Positions 1 through 9,000 of a stretch of 64,000 nt of DNA are shown piece after piece. This DNA is from Bacteroidales bacterium UBA3844 (GTDB taxonomy: Bacteria > Bacteroidota > Bacteroidia > Bacteroidales > Paludibacteraceae). The number at the start of each line of letters is the position of its first letter. The stretch's first letter is position 1. The stretch lies in assembly GCA_002392915.1 (NCBI GenBank), contig DGHQ01000033.1, positions 1 through 64,000 on the forward strand, read 5' to 3'. Made by a program: the position numbers and the translations under genes. The notes under the pieces were generated by a model that did no database searches, was not told the DNA's origin, and saw only the letters and a program-made list of their open reading frames with translations.

Positions 1-223
1 TTACGGCAGAGAATTGTTCTCTAAGTTCAATATTTCTGTCTGGTGACAGTTTCAAGGCGATTCTTGATACTCCATCCTTCATATCATACCTGCCACCGCC
101 TAACCAGAGGCAGACAAATATCTTTCCTTCCAAGCGGAAGTTAAGGATGTCTTCACCAAACGCTTGGTCTTCAATCACTCCTGGAAGTGATAACGTGTAC
201 TCTCTGACCTCTTCAATATTCAT
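1..223 (-). CDS. MmcQ/YjbR family protein, C-terminus cut by window edge
   Basis: About 74 codons can be read from an ATG at 223 down to the window edge. The product starts MNIEEVREYTLSLPGVIED and contains DILNFRLEGKIFVCL and IALKLSPDRN, the pattern of the small MmcQ/YjbR (double-wing, CyaY-like fold) family. The biochemical role of this family is not settled; DNA binding has been proposed. It lies 69 bp downstream of mnmE on the same strand and may be the last gene of the nadK-fmt-mnmE transcript. The C-terminal part lies outside the window, so completeness cannot be judged. Confidence 0.75.
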   Translation of the reverse strand, partial: MNIEEVREYTLSLPGVIEDQAFGEDILNFRLEGKIFVCLWLGGGRYDMKDGVSRIALKLSPDRNIELREQFSAV

Positions 224-292
224 ATCCAATCAAAATTATCTATTTAAGAACCAATATTGTCTTTGTAGAGGTTTCACTATCCCACGCAAAAT

Positions 293-1684
293 CTACTTTC
301 CGATGCAGAAATGCTTGAAGATATTTCCCAACACTTCGTCGGTGGTGATTTCTCCACCTGTGATGGATGCGAGTGCGTCGAGGATGTCGTGTATGTCACG
401 GCTGATGAGATCGCCGGACAGGTTGGTGTCGAGGCCTTCTTTCACACGGTCGATGCTGGAAAGTGCGTCGCATAGGGCGGCATAGTGGCGTGCACTCGTC
501 ACAATTATGTCGTTGTCTTCGCCTGCGATGGATTCTGCGAATCTTGCCAACGCTGATTCTATTGCCTCTTTCCCGACTCCATTCTTTGCGGAGATGGAGA
601 GTGCTGTGGCATCAAAATTGTAACTGTTGTTGAGTAGTCTATTCAATTTGTCTTGTTCACAAATGTCTGATTTGTTGAACAGTAGAAGCACAAGTTTGTC
701 CTGCAGCTGTTGTGCGTTGATGAATTTAACGATTTCATTCTCGTCTCGTGAAGCGTCGACGATGAGGATTACAATATCGGCCTGCTCCATCATCTTGTAC
801 GAACGCTGTATTCCAAGATTCTCTATCGCGTCGTCTGTGTTGCGGATGCCGGCGGTGTCGATCAGTCGGAGTGTGTATCCGTCGATCTGCAAGGTGTCTT
901 CTATAGTGTCACGTGTTGTGCCGTGGATGTCGCTGACGATGGCTCTCTCTTCTCCGAGCAGCAGGTTCAACAGTGTCGATTTTCCCACATTCGTCTCGCC
1001 GACGATTGCCACCGGTATGCCGTTCTTGATGGCGTTGCCTGCCTTGAATGAGTTGGCTAACTTGCTGACTCTCTGCTCTATGGCGGCTATCAAATCACGC
1101 AGCTTGGCTCTGTCGGCAAACTCCACGTCTTCTTCGCTGAAATCAAGTTCAAGCTCGATAAGCGACACGAATTCCAGCAACGACATTCGTAGCTGCATCA
1201 ACTCGTTGGAGAAGCCTCCCTTCATCTGCTTCACTGCGATATGATGGGCTTTTGCTGATGTCGACGCGATCAGATCTGCCACTGCTTCTGCTTGCGACAG
1301 GTCCATCTTTCCGTTGAGGTAGGCTCGCTGGGTAAACTCGCCATGCCCTGCCATCTTGCAACCGTTGCGAAGGAGCAACTCAATGATTTTCTTTTGGATA
1401 TAGATAGATCCGTGGCATGATATTTCAATTGTGTCCTCGCCTGTGTAGGACTTTCCATCCTTGAAGATGGAACACACCACATCGTCGATGGTCTCATTCC
1501 CGTCGGCTATAACCCCATATTTCAACACGTGGGTGGGGCAGTCTTTCAGCTTTTTTGTTTTGCTGAAGGAGAATATCCCGTCGACGATGCTGATCGCATC
1601 TGGTCCCGACACTCTGATCACTGCTATTCCACCAACGCCGGCAGCAGTGCTTATGGCGCATATCGTGCTGTCTCTATCTATCAT
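293..1684 (-). CDS. mnmE: tRNA modification GTPase MnmE (TrmE)
   Basis: The 463-residue product has the full MnmE layout. An N-terminal folate-binding domain (about 1-120) contains the conserved GEFTQRAYLNGKMDL segment, followed by a helical domain with an inserted Ras-like G domain and the C-terminal CIGK whose cysteine is catalytic in the family. G motifs are GETNVGKST (G1, near 229), GTTRDT (G2), DTAG (G3) and NKSD (G4). With MnmG it installs the carboxymethylaminomethyl or aminomethyl group on wobble U34 of certain tRNAs, using GTP hydrolysis and a folate one-carbon unit. It begins 11 bp after fmt, so the two are almost certainly co-transcribed. Length is normal for the family. Confidence 0.97.
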   Translation of the reverse strand: MIDRDSTICAISTAAGVGGIAVIRVSGPDAISIVDGIFSFSKTKKLKDCPTHVLKYGVIADGNETIDDVVCSIFKDGKSYTGEDTIEISCHGSIYIQKKIIELLLRNGCKMAGHGEFTQRAYLNGKMDLSQAEAVADLIASTSAKAHHIAVKQMKGGFSNELMQLRMSLLEFVSLIELELDFSEEDVEFADRAKLRDLIAAIEQRVSKLANSFKAGNAIKNGIPVAIVGETNVGKSTLLNLLLGEERAIVSDIHGTTRDTIEDTLQIDGYTLRLIDTAGIRNTDDAIENLGIQRSYKMMEQADIVILIVDASRDENEIVKFINAQQLQDKLVLLLFNKSDICEQDKLNRLLNNSYNFDATALSISAKNGVGKEAIESALARFAESIAGEDNDIIVTSARHYAALCDALSSIDRVKEGLDTNLSGDLISRDIHDILDALASITGGEITTDEVLGNIFKHFCIGK

Positions 1685-1695
1685 TCCGTCTGCGT

Positions 1696-2667
1696 TTAAG
1701 ACAATTTATATTCTGCATCGAAACGGAATCCACGAAGAAAATCCTCGATGGATAGGCGTTTTTTGCCTGGCACCTGTATCTGCAAAAGATGAAGATAGCC
1801 ATCTTTTGTGGCGACTTTCAGGAATTTCTTTCCGTCTGTCACGAGTGTGCCTGGAGCCTCGTTGTGTTGGCAGATTTCCTTTTTAGTTTCGTAGATTTTC
1901 ATCTGCAGATCCTCTTTGCCTTCTGCAGAGAGGTTTGCCCAAGCTGCAGGGTAGGGAGAAAGTCCACGCACTAGGTTGTGGAGGTTTTCTGTCGGGTTGT
2001 TGAAGTCAAGATGGCAAGTTTCCTTGAAGATTTTTGGAGCTGGTTTCAACTCTGATTCCGACGCGTATAGTTCCTCCTGAGGAATAGGTTTGATTCCTCC
2101 CCAAAGAATGGCTTTTACTGTTTTTATAACCAAATCACCTCCCATTACCATCAATTTATCATGAATGGTGCCAACATTGTCAGAATCTTCAATGGCAATA
2201 ACTTGCTGGTCTATTATTTTGCCTGTGTCAATTTCATGGGTTAAAAAGAATGTAGTGATGCCGGTCTCTTTTTCTCCGTTGATCACAGCCCAATTCAATG
2301 GGGCGGCTCCACGATATTGAGGAAGGAGAGAACCGTGAAGGTTGAATGTGCCGAGACGTGGCATAGCCCACACCACTTCAGGAAGCATACGGAATGCCAC
2401 CACGATGAAGAGGTCGGCATTGAGAGAGCGGAGTTCATTCACAAACTCCTCAGCCTTCAGTTTTTCTGGCTGCATCACGTGCAGATTATTGTCGACGGCA
2501 TATTGTTTTACTGGTGAGAACTGCAATTTGTGGCCACGTCCAGCTGGTTTGTCTGGCATAGTCACAACACCCACCACATTATATTTGTCTTCCACCAGAC
2601 GTCTCAACGGTTCGACCGCGAAATCTGGTGTGCCCATATATACGATTTTAAGATCTTCCTTGTTCAT
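1696..2667 (-). CDS. fmt: Methionyl-tRNA formyltransferase
   Basis: The product has 323 residues. The N-terminal formyltransferase domain starts KIVYMGTPDFAVEPL, and the catalytic and folate-binding region is HGSLLPQYRGAAPLNWA with NLHGSLLP and the later HEIDTGKII segment. A C-terminal OB-like domain follows (from about 210; PAAWANL). The enzyme formylates Met-tRNAfMet with 10-formyltetrahydrofolate for translation initiation. It sits between nadK and mnmE on the same strand, with an AT-rich repeat of about 60 bp before it and an 11-bp gap after it. Length and motifs are normal. Confidence 0.97.
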   Translation of the reverse strand: MNKEDLKIVYMGTPDFAVEPLRRLVEDKYNVVGVVTMPDKPAGRGHKLQFSPVKQYAVDNNLHVMQPEKLKAEEFVNELRSLNADLFIVVAFRMLPEVVWAMPRLGTFNLHGSLLPQYRGAAPLNWAVINGEKETGITTFFLTHEIDTGKIIDQQVIAIEDSDNVGTIHDKLMVMGGDLVIKTVKAILWGGIKPIPQEELYASESELKPAPKIFKETCHLDFNNPTENLHNLVRGLSPYPAAWANLSAEGKEDLQMKIYETKKEICQHNEAPGTLVTDGKKFLKVATKDGYLHLLQIQVPGKKRLSIEDFLRGFRFDAEYKLS

Positions 2668-2671
2668 ATTT

Positions 2672-2731
2672 AGTTAAGAATTAAGAGTTAAAAATTTGTT
2701 TCATTCTTCATTCTTAACTCTTCATTTTAAA
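2672..2731. repeat. AT-rich junction repeat with dyad symmetry
   Basis: The gap between fmt and nadK is filled by two opposed arms built from AAGAATTAAGAGTTAAAAAT and ATTCTTCATTCTTAACTCTT. The arms can fold into a hairpin. The same word family (repeats of TTAATTCT or ATTCATAA with 7-8 bp period) recurs in many other gene junctions of the window. Confidence 0.6.
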
Positions 2732-3610
2732 TTAGTATTTTCTTTGATCTGTTCCCCACATCAGTTTCTCTCGGATAGTAGTGTAGAAAGAGTGGTTGTG
2801 AAGACGGATTGTTTTCATGCAGAAATCAGCTTTTCTCACCTTCAGACGGATATCTTCAGGGAAAACTTCGCATCTGCCGTCGAGGGAAATCAAAAACTGA
2901 CCGTTGCGGCTCTCCACAGATAGTTCCATCAGGCAGTCGTCGGTCACGACAAGAGGACGGATGCTGAGGCTGTGTGGTGCGACGGGAGTGATTATGAAAT
3001 TGGATGCTTGCGGCACTACGATTGGTCCTCCGACGCTCATGGCGTATGCAGTAGAGCCAGTGGCAGTGGCGATGATAAGACCGTCGGCCTGATATTTGGT
3101 CACGAACTCACCGTTTATATATGTGTTGATTGCGATCATTGAAGAGGTGTCCTGCTTCAAGATTGCGATTTCGTTGATTGCGTAGTTAAATTTAGAAAAT
3201 CTTTTTCCATCGGTTGACAGTTTTAGTAAAGGACGGTCTTCCACCTTATAGTTGCCAGAAGCGATAGCCTCTACTGCTTTGACAATCTCCTTTTCACCGT
3301 CGACATCGGCCAAAAAACCGAGGCGTCCGGCATTTATACCGAGCAGAGGAATCTCACGTCGCGCGATTTTGGCAACAGAGCGGATGAACGTACCGTCACC
3401 TCCGACGCTGAACGCAACGTCGGCATCAATCTCTTTGTTTTCGGCGAAAGTGGTGATATCCTGAGTGTTGACACCATTTCTGTCGAGAAATTCCAAGAAA
3501 TAGGGCTCGCATGTGATAGCCACATTACGTTTGCCTAGCTCGTAAATGAGTTTTGCAGAATAGATCGCAACCTCCTCACGGTTTACATTTCCAAAAATAG
3601 CTACTTTCAT
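2732..3610 (-). CDS. nadK: NAD kinase
   Basis: The 292-residue protein carries the NAD kinase signature GGDGTFIRSVA (near residue 73), followed by NAGRLGFLADV and the ATP/NAD-binding TGSTAYAMSVGGPIV. It phosphorylates NAD to NADP with ATP or polyphosphate in the cytosol. It is the first gene of the nadK-fmt-mnmE run. A TATCTTTG box lies only 5 bp upstream of the ATG, so a very short or absent leader is possible. The closing FYTTIREKLMWG segment resembles the family C-terminus. Length is normal. Confidence 0.96.
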   Translation of the reverse strand: MKVAIFGNVNREEVAIYSAKLIYELGKRNVAITCEPYFLEFLDRNGVNTQDITTFAENKEIDADVAFSVGGDGTFIRSVAKIARREIPLLGINAGRLGFLADVDGEKEIVKAVEAIASGNYKVEDRPLLKLSTDGKRFSKFNYAINEIAILKQDTSSMIAINTYINGEFVTKYQADGLIIATATGSTAYAMSVGGPIVVPQASNFIITPVAPHSLSIRPLVVTDDCLMELSVESRNGQFLISLDGRCEVFPEDIRLKVRKADFCMKTIRLHNHSFYTTIREKLMWGTDQRKY

Positions 3611-3614
3611 ATCT

Positions 3615-3622
3615 CAAAGATA
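3615..3622 (-). promoter_or_regulatory. Possible -7 box for nadK
   Basis: On the minus strand this reads TATCTTTG, a perfect TAnnTTTG -7 match. No TTTG -33 box is seen at 18-21 bp. It is so close to the nadK ATG (3610) that a transcript from it would be leaderless, so it may be chance. Confidence 0.3.
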
Positions 3623-3644
3623 GAGGTGATGAAATAAAGTTAAA

Positions 3645-3683
3645 TTAAAAAAGGACACTCACCAATATTGGTAAATGTCCCTT
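3645..3683 (-). terminator. Rho-independent terminator of rpmE2
   Basis: Read on the minus strand, AGGGACATTTACC, loop AATATT and GGTGAGTGTCCTT form a 13-bp stem that includes G-T pairs, followed by a run of T. It starts about 26 bp past the rpmE2 stop and separates it from nadK. Confidence 0.85.
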
Positions 3684-3708
3684 ATGCTGTATAAAGACAA
3701 GCCCTTTA

Positions 3709-3960
3709 TTACTTCTTACGGTTACCGTACTTGCTAAGGAACTTATCAACACGTCCAGCTGTGTCAACCATCTTCTTAACACCAGTGTAGAATGGGTGAG
3801 AAGAGCTAGAGATTTCAAGCTTTACCAATGGAAGAGTCTCACCTTCGATTTCGATAGTGTCTTTTGTAGCCACTGTAGAGCGTGAAACAAACATATCGCC
3901 ATTTGACATGTCCTTGAATACTACAGGACGGTATGACTCTGGATGAATATCTTTCTTCAT
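3709..3960 (-). CDS. rpmE2: Ribosomal protein bL31, type B
   Basis: The 83-residue product starts MKKDIHPESYRPVVFKDMSN and ends in the basic tail KFLSKYGNRKK. KLEISSSSHPFYTG is the diagnostic segment of the zinc-free B-type L31, and the CxxC pair of the A-type is absent. It is a component of the 50S subunit that bridges to 30S. It is transcribed alone: a promoter-like box lies about 60 bp upstream and a strong terminator follows. Length is typical for the type B form. Confidence 0.97.
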   Translation of the reverse strand: MKKDIHPESYRPVVFKDMSNGDMFVSRSTVATKDTIEIEGETLPLVKLEISSSSHPFYTGVKKMVDTAGRVDKFLSKYGNRKK

Positions 3961-4019
3961 TTTATTGAATTTTAATTTTTTTTACTATTTCACTTGGTAA
4001 CTTATGTGCAATGCGAGTG

Positions 4020-4027
4020 CAAAAGTA
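4020..4027 (-). promoter_or_regulatory. -7 box for rpmE2
   Basis: The minus strand reads TACTTTTG (TAnnTTTG) about 60 bp before the rpmE2 ATG. A clean TTTG -33 box is not visible at the expected spacing. Confidence 0.5.
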
Positions 4028-4176
4028 AGAATAGTTTCTGTTTAATAAAAATCTTTGATGCTTTTTTTGCTAAAATAATGCGTATTGTTGATAAAAATGG
4101 GGGAGAAGGGGAAGGCATTAGGCGATAACCTTACGTTATTAATCGCTAACATCACTATAAATATGACAAATTTTGC

Positions 4177-4184
4177 TATTTTTG
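4177..4184 (+). promoter_or_regulatory. Possible -7 box for the cyclophilin gene
   Basis: TATTTTTG matches TAnnTTTG and lies about 80 bp before the ATG at 4266. No TTTG is present 18-21 bp upstream. The rest of the 305-bp gap between rpmE2 and this gene (3961-4265) shows no ORF. Confidence 0.35.
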
Positions 4185-4265
4185 CCCGTGGAATGATGGA
4201 ACCTTATATAATTCCGTCGTCGCCAAGAAATAATTTTATCTAATTTCGTAAGAACAAAGAAAGTA

Positions 4266-5078
4266 ATGAGAAAGAAACTAATATTATTCATCGCCATGTT
4301 TATGGCAAGCATTATGGGAATGGAAGCAAAAGAAAAAGAGAATTTGGTAAAGATTGAGTGTGAGTATGGCACAATGATTGTCCGTCTTTACGACGATACT
4401 CCTCAGCACCGCGACAATTTCTTGAAACTAGTGAAGGAGGGTTTCTACAACGATTTGTTGTTCCACCGTGTTATAAAAGATTTTATGGTGCAGGGTGGAG
4501 ATCCTGATTCAAAAGGAGCTCCTGCCGGCAAACAACTAGGTGCTGGCGACGTGGGTTATACAGTGCCTGCTGAGTTCGTTTATCCTACTCATTATCATAA
4601 GAAGGGTGCTCTTGCTGCGGCACGTCAGGGTGACCAGGTTAATCCTGAGAAGAGATCTTCTGGTTGTCAGTTCTACATCGTCCAGGGTAAGAAATACAAC
4701 GAGAATGAGTTGAACCAGATGGAGCGTGCTCTTGGTCAGAAGGCAATGCAGGCAAGATTCGACCAGTTGGTTCAGGAAAACAAGGACTCGATCAAGGCTA
4801 TGCGTATCAACCGTGATCAGGCTGGTCTACAGGGGCTTCAGGACAAACTGGTGAAAACAGTTGAGACAGAGTTCAAGGACAAGCAGAGTGTCAAGATGCC
4901 TGAGCAGATGCGTAAGGACTATATGGAGATCGGAGGCACACCATTCCTTGACAATGAGTACACTGTGTTTGGAGAGGTTGTTGAGGGACTTGATGTGATC
5001 GACAAAATTGCCGCTGTTGAGACTAATCCTGGCGACCGTCCTAAGACAGACATCAAGATGAAAGTCAAGATTAAGTAA
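4266..5078 (+). CDS. Exported peptidyl-prolyl cis-trans isomerase, cyclophilin type
   Basis: The 270-residue protein begins with a signal peptide (MRKKLILFIAMFMASIMGMEA). A cyclophilin domain follows: IECEYGTMIVRLYDDTPQHR, then FHRVIKDFMVQGGDPD, where the arginine of FHRV and the following Phe-Met-Gln are active-site residues, then GCQFYIVQGK. The final EYTVFGEVVEGLDVIDKI closes the domain. An insert of about 75 residues (about 150-225, charged and probably helical, QMERALGQKAMQARFDQL) splits the C-terminal part, as in several Bacteroidetes cyclophilins. The likely role is proline isomerisation of periplasmic proteins. It is monocistronic and followed by a terminator. Confidence 0.93.
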   Translation: MRKKLILFIAMFMASIMGMEAKEKENLVKIECEYGTMIVRLYDDTPQHRDNFLKLVKEGFYNDLLFHRVIKDFMVQGGDPDSKGAPAGKQLGAGDVGYTVPAEFVYPTHYHKKGALAAARQGDQVNPEKRSSGCQFYIVQGKKYNENELNQMERALGQKAMQARFDQLVQENKDSIKAMRINRDQAGLQGLQDKLVKTVETEFKDKQSVKMPEQMRKDYMEIGGTPFLDNEYTVFGEVVEGLDVIDKIAAVETNPGDRPKTDIKMKVKIK

Positions 5079-5096
5079 AAATGAATTAGAAATTAG

Positions 5097-5138
5097 AAAT
5101 GCGGAATGCTAAATTATTAGTGTTCCGCATTTTTTATT
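5097..5138 (+). terminator. Terminator of the cyclophilin gene
   Basis: ATGCGGAA (5099-5106) pairs with TTCCGCAT (5123-5130), and an inner CTAAATTATTAG dyad extends the hairpin. A T-run follows at 5130-5137. Confidence 0.8.
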
Positions 5139-5185
5139 TAACGTGGGTTCGACGAAATCAAAAAGATAGTTGGAGTGTCATAAAT

Positions 5186-5329
5186 GAGGATTGTTAAGGA
5201 CGGAACGTCCTAACCCAATCTCTTCCGCGAGCCCAAAGGGCGAGCGGTAAAATGCTTTTAATTATATAGTGCTCGCCTTACGGCTCGCATTTTGGGAGAG
5301 GTTAGGGCGTTCCGCCCTTAACAATCCTC
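5186..5329. repeat. Long palindromic interspersed element, full copy
   Basis: The left arm (from 5186, GAGGATTGTTAAGGACGGAA) is the near-complement of the right arm (5299-5329, ending TTCCGCCCTTAACAATCCTC). The centre contains GCGAGC and GCTCGCC words in opposed orientation. Each arm has its own small hairpin (GGGCGGAACGCCC type). The right half recurs, inverted, at 47459-47521. No ORF is present. It fits a REP-, MITE- or BIME-like non-autonomous repeat. Confidence 0.75.
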
Positions 5330-5330
5330 G

Positions 5331-5415
5331 AAATTAAAAATTAAGAATTAAAAATTAATTTTTATTTCGCATTTCGCATTCAGCATTTCGCATTCAGCAT
5401 TTCGCATTCAGCATT
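5331..5415. repeat. AT-rich junction repeat and GCATTTC tandem repeat
   Basis: First come AAATTAAAAATTAAGAATTA-type 7-8 bp repeats (5331-5360). Then several copies of CATTTCGCATTCAG follow in tandem (about 5367-5415). The tandem part runs into the 3' end of the next gene and supplies its last codons. Confidence 0.75.
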
Positions 5416-5886
5416 CACTTCAAAATCTCCGTCTTTCATTTTAGCATAAAACAGAAAGTCGAAAGGCTCTTCTACTGTCGGCGGAGTCAAATCTTTCGCA
5501 CGTGCTTCGACGCCAAAGTCGGGAATCCTCGCGTCGCCTTCTCTTTGGGCATTCCTTTTCAAGCAATCGGAAAGAATGCTTTCCATGAAAATACCTACAG
5601 TCATATAGCCGTTTTGATCAGCAAGCTGGAAATATTTATCCCTTTCTTCCGGAGAGACGTTGGTGTTGTCGACGACGATATCCTCTTCTGAAAGGAATAG
5701 AGCGTGGAGCATTGCGTCTTCTCTTTCTCGAGTGCGCAGGTTGTCAAGATTGATACGGGAGAAATCTTGCAGATGTCGGGCCACAAACGTGCTTTTCCCG
5801 GACGCAGGAATACCCATCATAATGATCAATATCGGACAACCATCCGCTTCATGTCTGATAAAGTTTGTGAATTCTTGAGGTGTCAT
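5380..5886 (-). CDS. P-loop ATPase/kinase (AAA_33, Zeta/PNK-like)
   Basis: Start MTPQEFTNFIRHEADG (ATG 5886) is preferred over the longer frame because the upstream residues MFFYLCTILKTKI are atypical. The 168-residue protein has a Walker A MMGIPASGKSTF (near 27), a DNLRTRERED segment, Walker B-like DIVVDNTNVSPEERDKY, and ERDKYFQLADQNGY. This is the pattern of small P-loop kinases related to polynucleotide kinase or Zeta toxins. The substrate is unknown. The last dozen or so residues (EVNAECEMLNAKC) are encoded by the GCATTTC tandem repeat, so the original C-terminus has probably been replaced or extended. Confidence 0.8.
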   Translation of the reverse strand: MTPQEFTNFIRHEADGCPILIIMMGIPASGKSTFVARHLQDFSRINLDNLRTREREDAMLHALFLSEEDIVVDNTNVSPEERDKYFQLADQNGYMTVGIFMESILSDCLKRNAQREGDARIPDFGVEARAKDLTPPTVEEPFDFLFYAKMKDGDFEVNAECEMLNAKC

Positions 5887-6018
5887 GATTTTTGTTTTCA
5901 AGATGGTGCAAAGATAAAAAAACATTGCTGTCCGCTAAATTTATCGGACACAATAATAAAAAATTGCGGCGACGAATCATCGCCACCGCAAATCTAATTA
6001 ATTGGATATATGAGAGAA

Positions 6019-9000
6019 TTACTGTTTTACAATCTTCGTTGCAGTGCCGTTTATTTTCAGTACATAGACACCTGACGGATAATTGTCTCCGATTTGTGTT
6101 CCAACCTCAGCCTCTCCCATCTCGACAACCTGACCGAGCATTGTTGTCACCACATAGTCGCCTTCTGCATTTATAGTCCATGCCGTGCTTGTTGGGTTAG
6201 GATAGACGATGGTTTCTGCAATTGCGTCGACCTGCTGCACATCATCAATAGTTTCAGATGAGCAGATGATGCTTCCGTTGGCTGCGTGAGGCGAATTTTT
6301 CTGCTGACCGTAAGCGGCTTCATCACATTTCGCAAATATAGTCATCGCAGTGTCTCCGTCAGTGACACGTCCGTAAGAGAAGTTACGTTCGTGAATTTTA
6401 TATGTCATCTCGTCTATCAAAGTGTCGCCTGATGTCAACGGCAAGATCAACTGTAGTTTCTGCTCGATAGCGTCGTTTAGCTTGAAGTTCAAGTGAAGAG
6501 AACCGTTGTTTTTGCCTTTGTCTGCCCAAAGCACCGCATGGCCTTTGGCTGGAATGACTGACGTCGATGATCCGTAAGGGATAGTTGATTTAGCTCCTGC
6601 TGTTACGTTTTTAACCACCATGCCTGCCAAATCAACATCGTAAGCCTCGCTGTTGTAAATCTCGATCCAGTCTGGTGTAGAACCGAATTCGTCTAGAGTG
6701 GCACCGTTGGAAGCACAAACCTCGTTGATGAACAATCTAGGGATTCTGAACTCTTCGTCTTTTGTCAGCAACACTTGAATGTCCGTGCCTTCAGCGCTCG
6801 CACTGTCGATAGTCATTGTTGTGGAAGGATTTTCAGTCAGTGTTCCGTTCACAGTCCAGTTTGCGACTTTGTATCCTAGAGGCAATCTCAAGTCTACTTT
6901 CACACGCTCGCCAATGAACAGTGGTTGGCTGAACACTTCATTCTTGAATTCGTTTTTGTTGACCCAATAAACATAGTCTGGCTCTTCATCACCGTCGAAT
7001 TCGACTCTGACTGAGACAACTGCTAGTTCGTTTGGCAATTTCAGGAATGAAGACAATTGCTTTTGTACACGTGTAGGACGTTGTTCGACAAAGTTACGCA
7101 TGGAAGCGATTTCTGAATCGTATTTTTTTTGATTGCCGACATATCCGAAATCTTCACATGCCATAGTGGCACACATATCTATCTGTGTAAGATTGTATAA
7201 GGAGTCTGCAAGTGCCAAAGCTCGTTCTTTGTTGAAGAATTTGTCCATCGCATACAAATACCTATCGACAAACTTATATTTGAAGTCCTCGTTCTGGATT
7301 AATCCTTCGAACAACATTGTGTATGTACTGTCGCCTTGAGTTTTGGCAAACGTTATCATATTTTTTGATACACTTGTATGTTGAGACAAACCGAAGTCTG
7401 TGTCGTAAACCATCCAACGCCATTTTCCTCCGTTTTTCTTCCTCCACACCTTGATGTTGTTGATCACCCAGTCGGTGTTTCCGACAAACTGCTCAAGAAT
7501 CTGGTAGTCGATGTATTCGTCCATATCCATCATCTCACACATTTTATCGAAGAAGTCAGGATCTTGATGATGTTCGTATGCGTATTTTTGCATTGCATAA
7601 AAATCTTCGTTTGATCCATATTGAGCAACGTAGCCTGTTCCATTTACCACTTTCAAAAAGTCGATTTCGTCTTCCTCGATTCCATAGTTTTGGTAAAGAT
7701 ATGTTTCATCCATTCTTTCACGCAAACCCATCATGCCGTGGAATTTACCATTCAGGAAGTATGCTACTGGCATATAAGCCTGTAGGTCAATGTTCATGCC
7801 TTTTGCCAAATTCTGCATGTATCCGTCGCGCCAACGAGGAAACAGGTATCCGAATCCGTTGCCTCCATTTCTCAAAGTAAGAGCTTTGTATTTTGTGTAG
7901 TCTCTGTCTGCGAAGAACTTATTGTATTGGAATTTGTTGTCTCCAGTACGTTTGTTTGTCTTGATTTTGAAACTTTTTACACCATGTGCACGAGAACATC
8001 CACCTTGCAGCGCGACTTCCACCTCCTGGCTGTTGACTGATTTTCCGTCTACAAAGTATTCGAAGTTGGCTGGACGATACCATTCCTGATGATAATTGGC
8101 TATCTTGATTTTATCCGACGAACAGATAGTGCGAGCTCCGTTTGTTCCAACTACGCAACTGCCCAAAGAGTCGCTGTATAGATCGATGCTGTCTGCCACG
8201 ATGGAAACAATTGGAAGTGTGGTTTCTCCACAAGTCTCATAGTATTCACCTAAATATAGGTAGGATGCAGTAGCGACGTCGCTCCAAAGCACTCCGTCTT
8301 TGAATGCTTTTGCTCTGATGATTGTGTTGTTGGAAACCTCAATAGGGGCTGTATATTCAATGCCTTTTCCCAATGTCGGGATACTTCCATCTAGAGTGTA
8401 ATAGATTTTTGCCCCCTCTGTCTTACATGACAATTCTACAGTAGCAGTGTTGCCTGCTCCTATAAGTCCTGATGGGGTTCCTCCGAATTCTGGTTTTGCC
8501 ACTCTCTCTGAGATTTTGAATGCTGCTCCATTTTTTGCTCCAGGAGTAGGCTCCATGTAGCCCTCTTTAGAATAAGAGACATGAGGGTATTGTGCAGGAT
8601 ACGAAATAGATATCGTATCACCTTTGCCAGTCGCAAAAATTAGTTCTCCTGCATCAGAAGTCAATTTTTTCTGCACACTTCCCACGTAAAGAGGATGTAC
8701 GGCTTTGGCTGTTTCACTGGATGTCTCTTCCTTTCCAAAAAACATCACACTGTAGCCTGTAGGCAGAATGTGAGTTTTGGCAAGTTTGAAATACCAGTTC
8801 TCTTTGCCCTCTTTTCGATTTTTTATGAACCAACCATTTAGGTCGATTGGCTCGCCATCGTTGTAGAATTCAACATAACCATTGTAGTCAAACTTGTCGC
8901 TTACTGTAGTGGCGATATTGCTTGGCATGATTTCTGTGATTGTCACAGTCGCATTGGACGCAACTGATGTCGCCACTAATGCAGATGTTAATAGTGGTTT

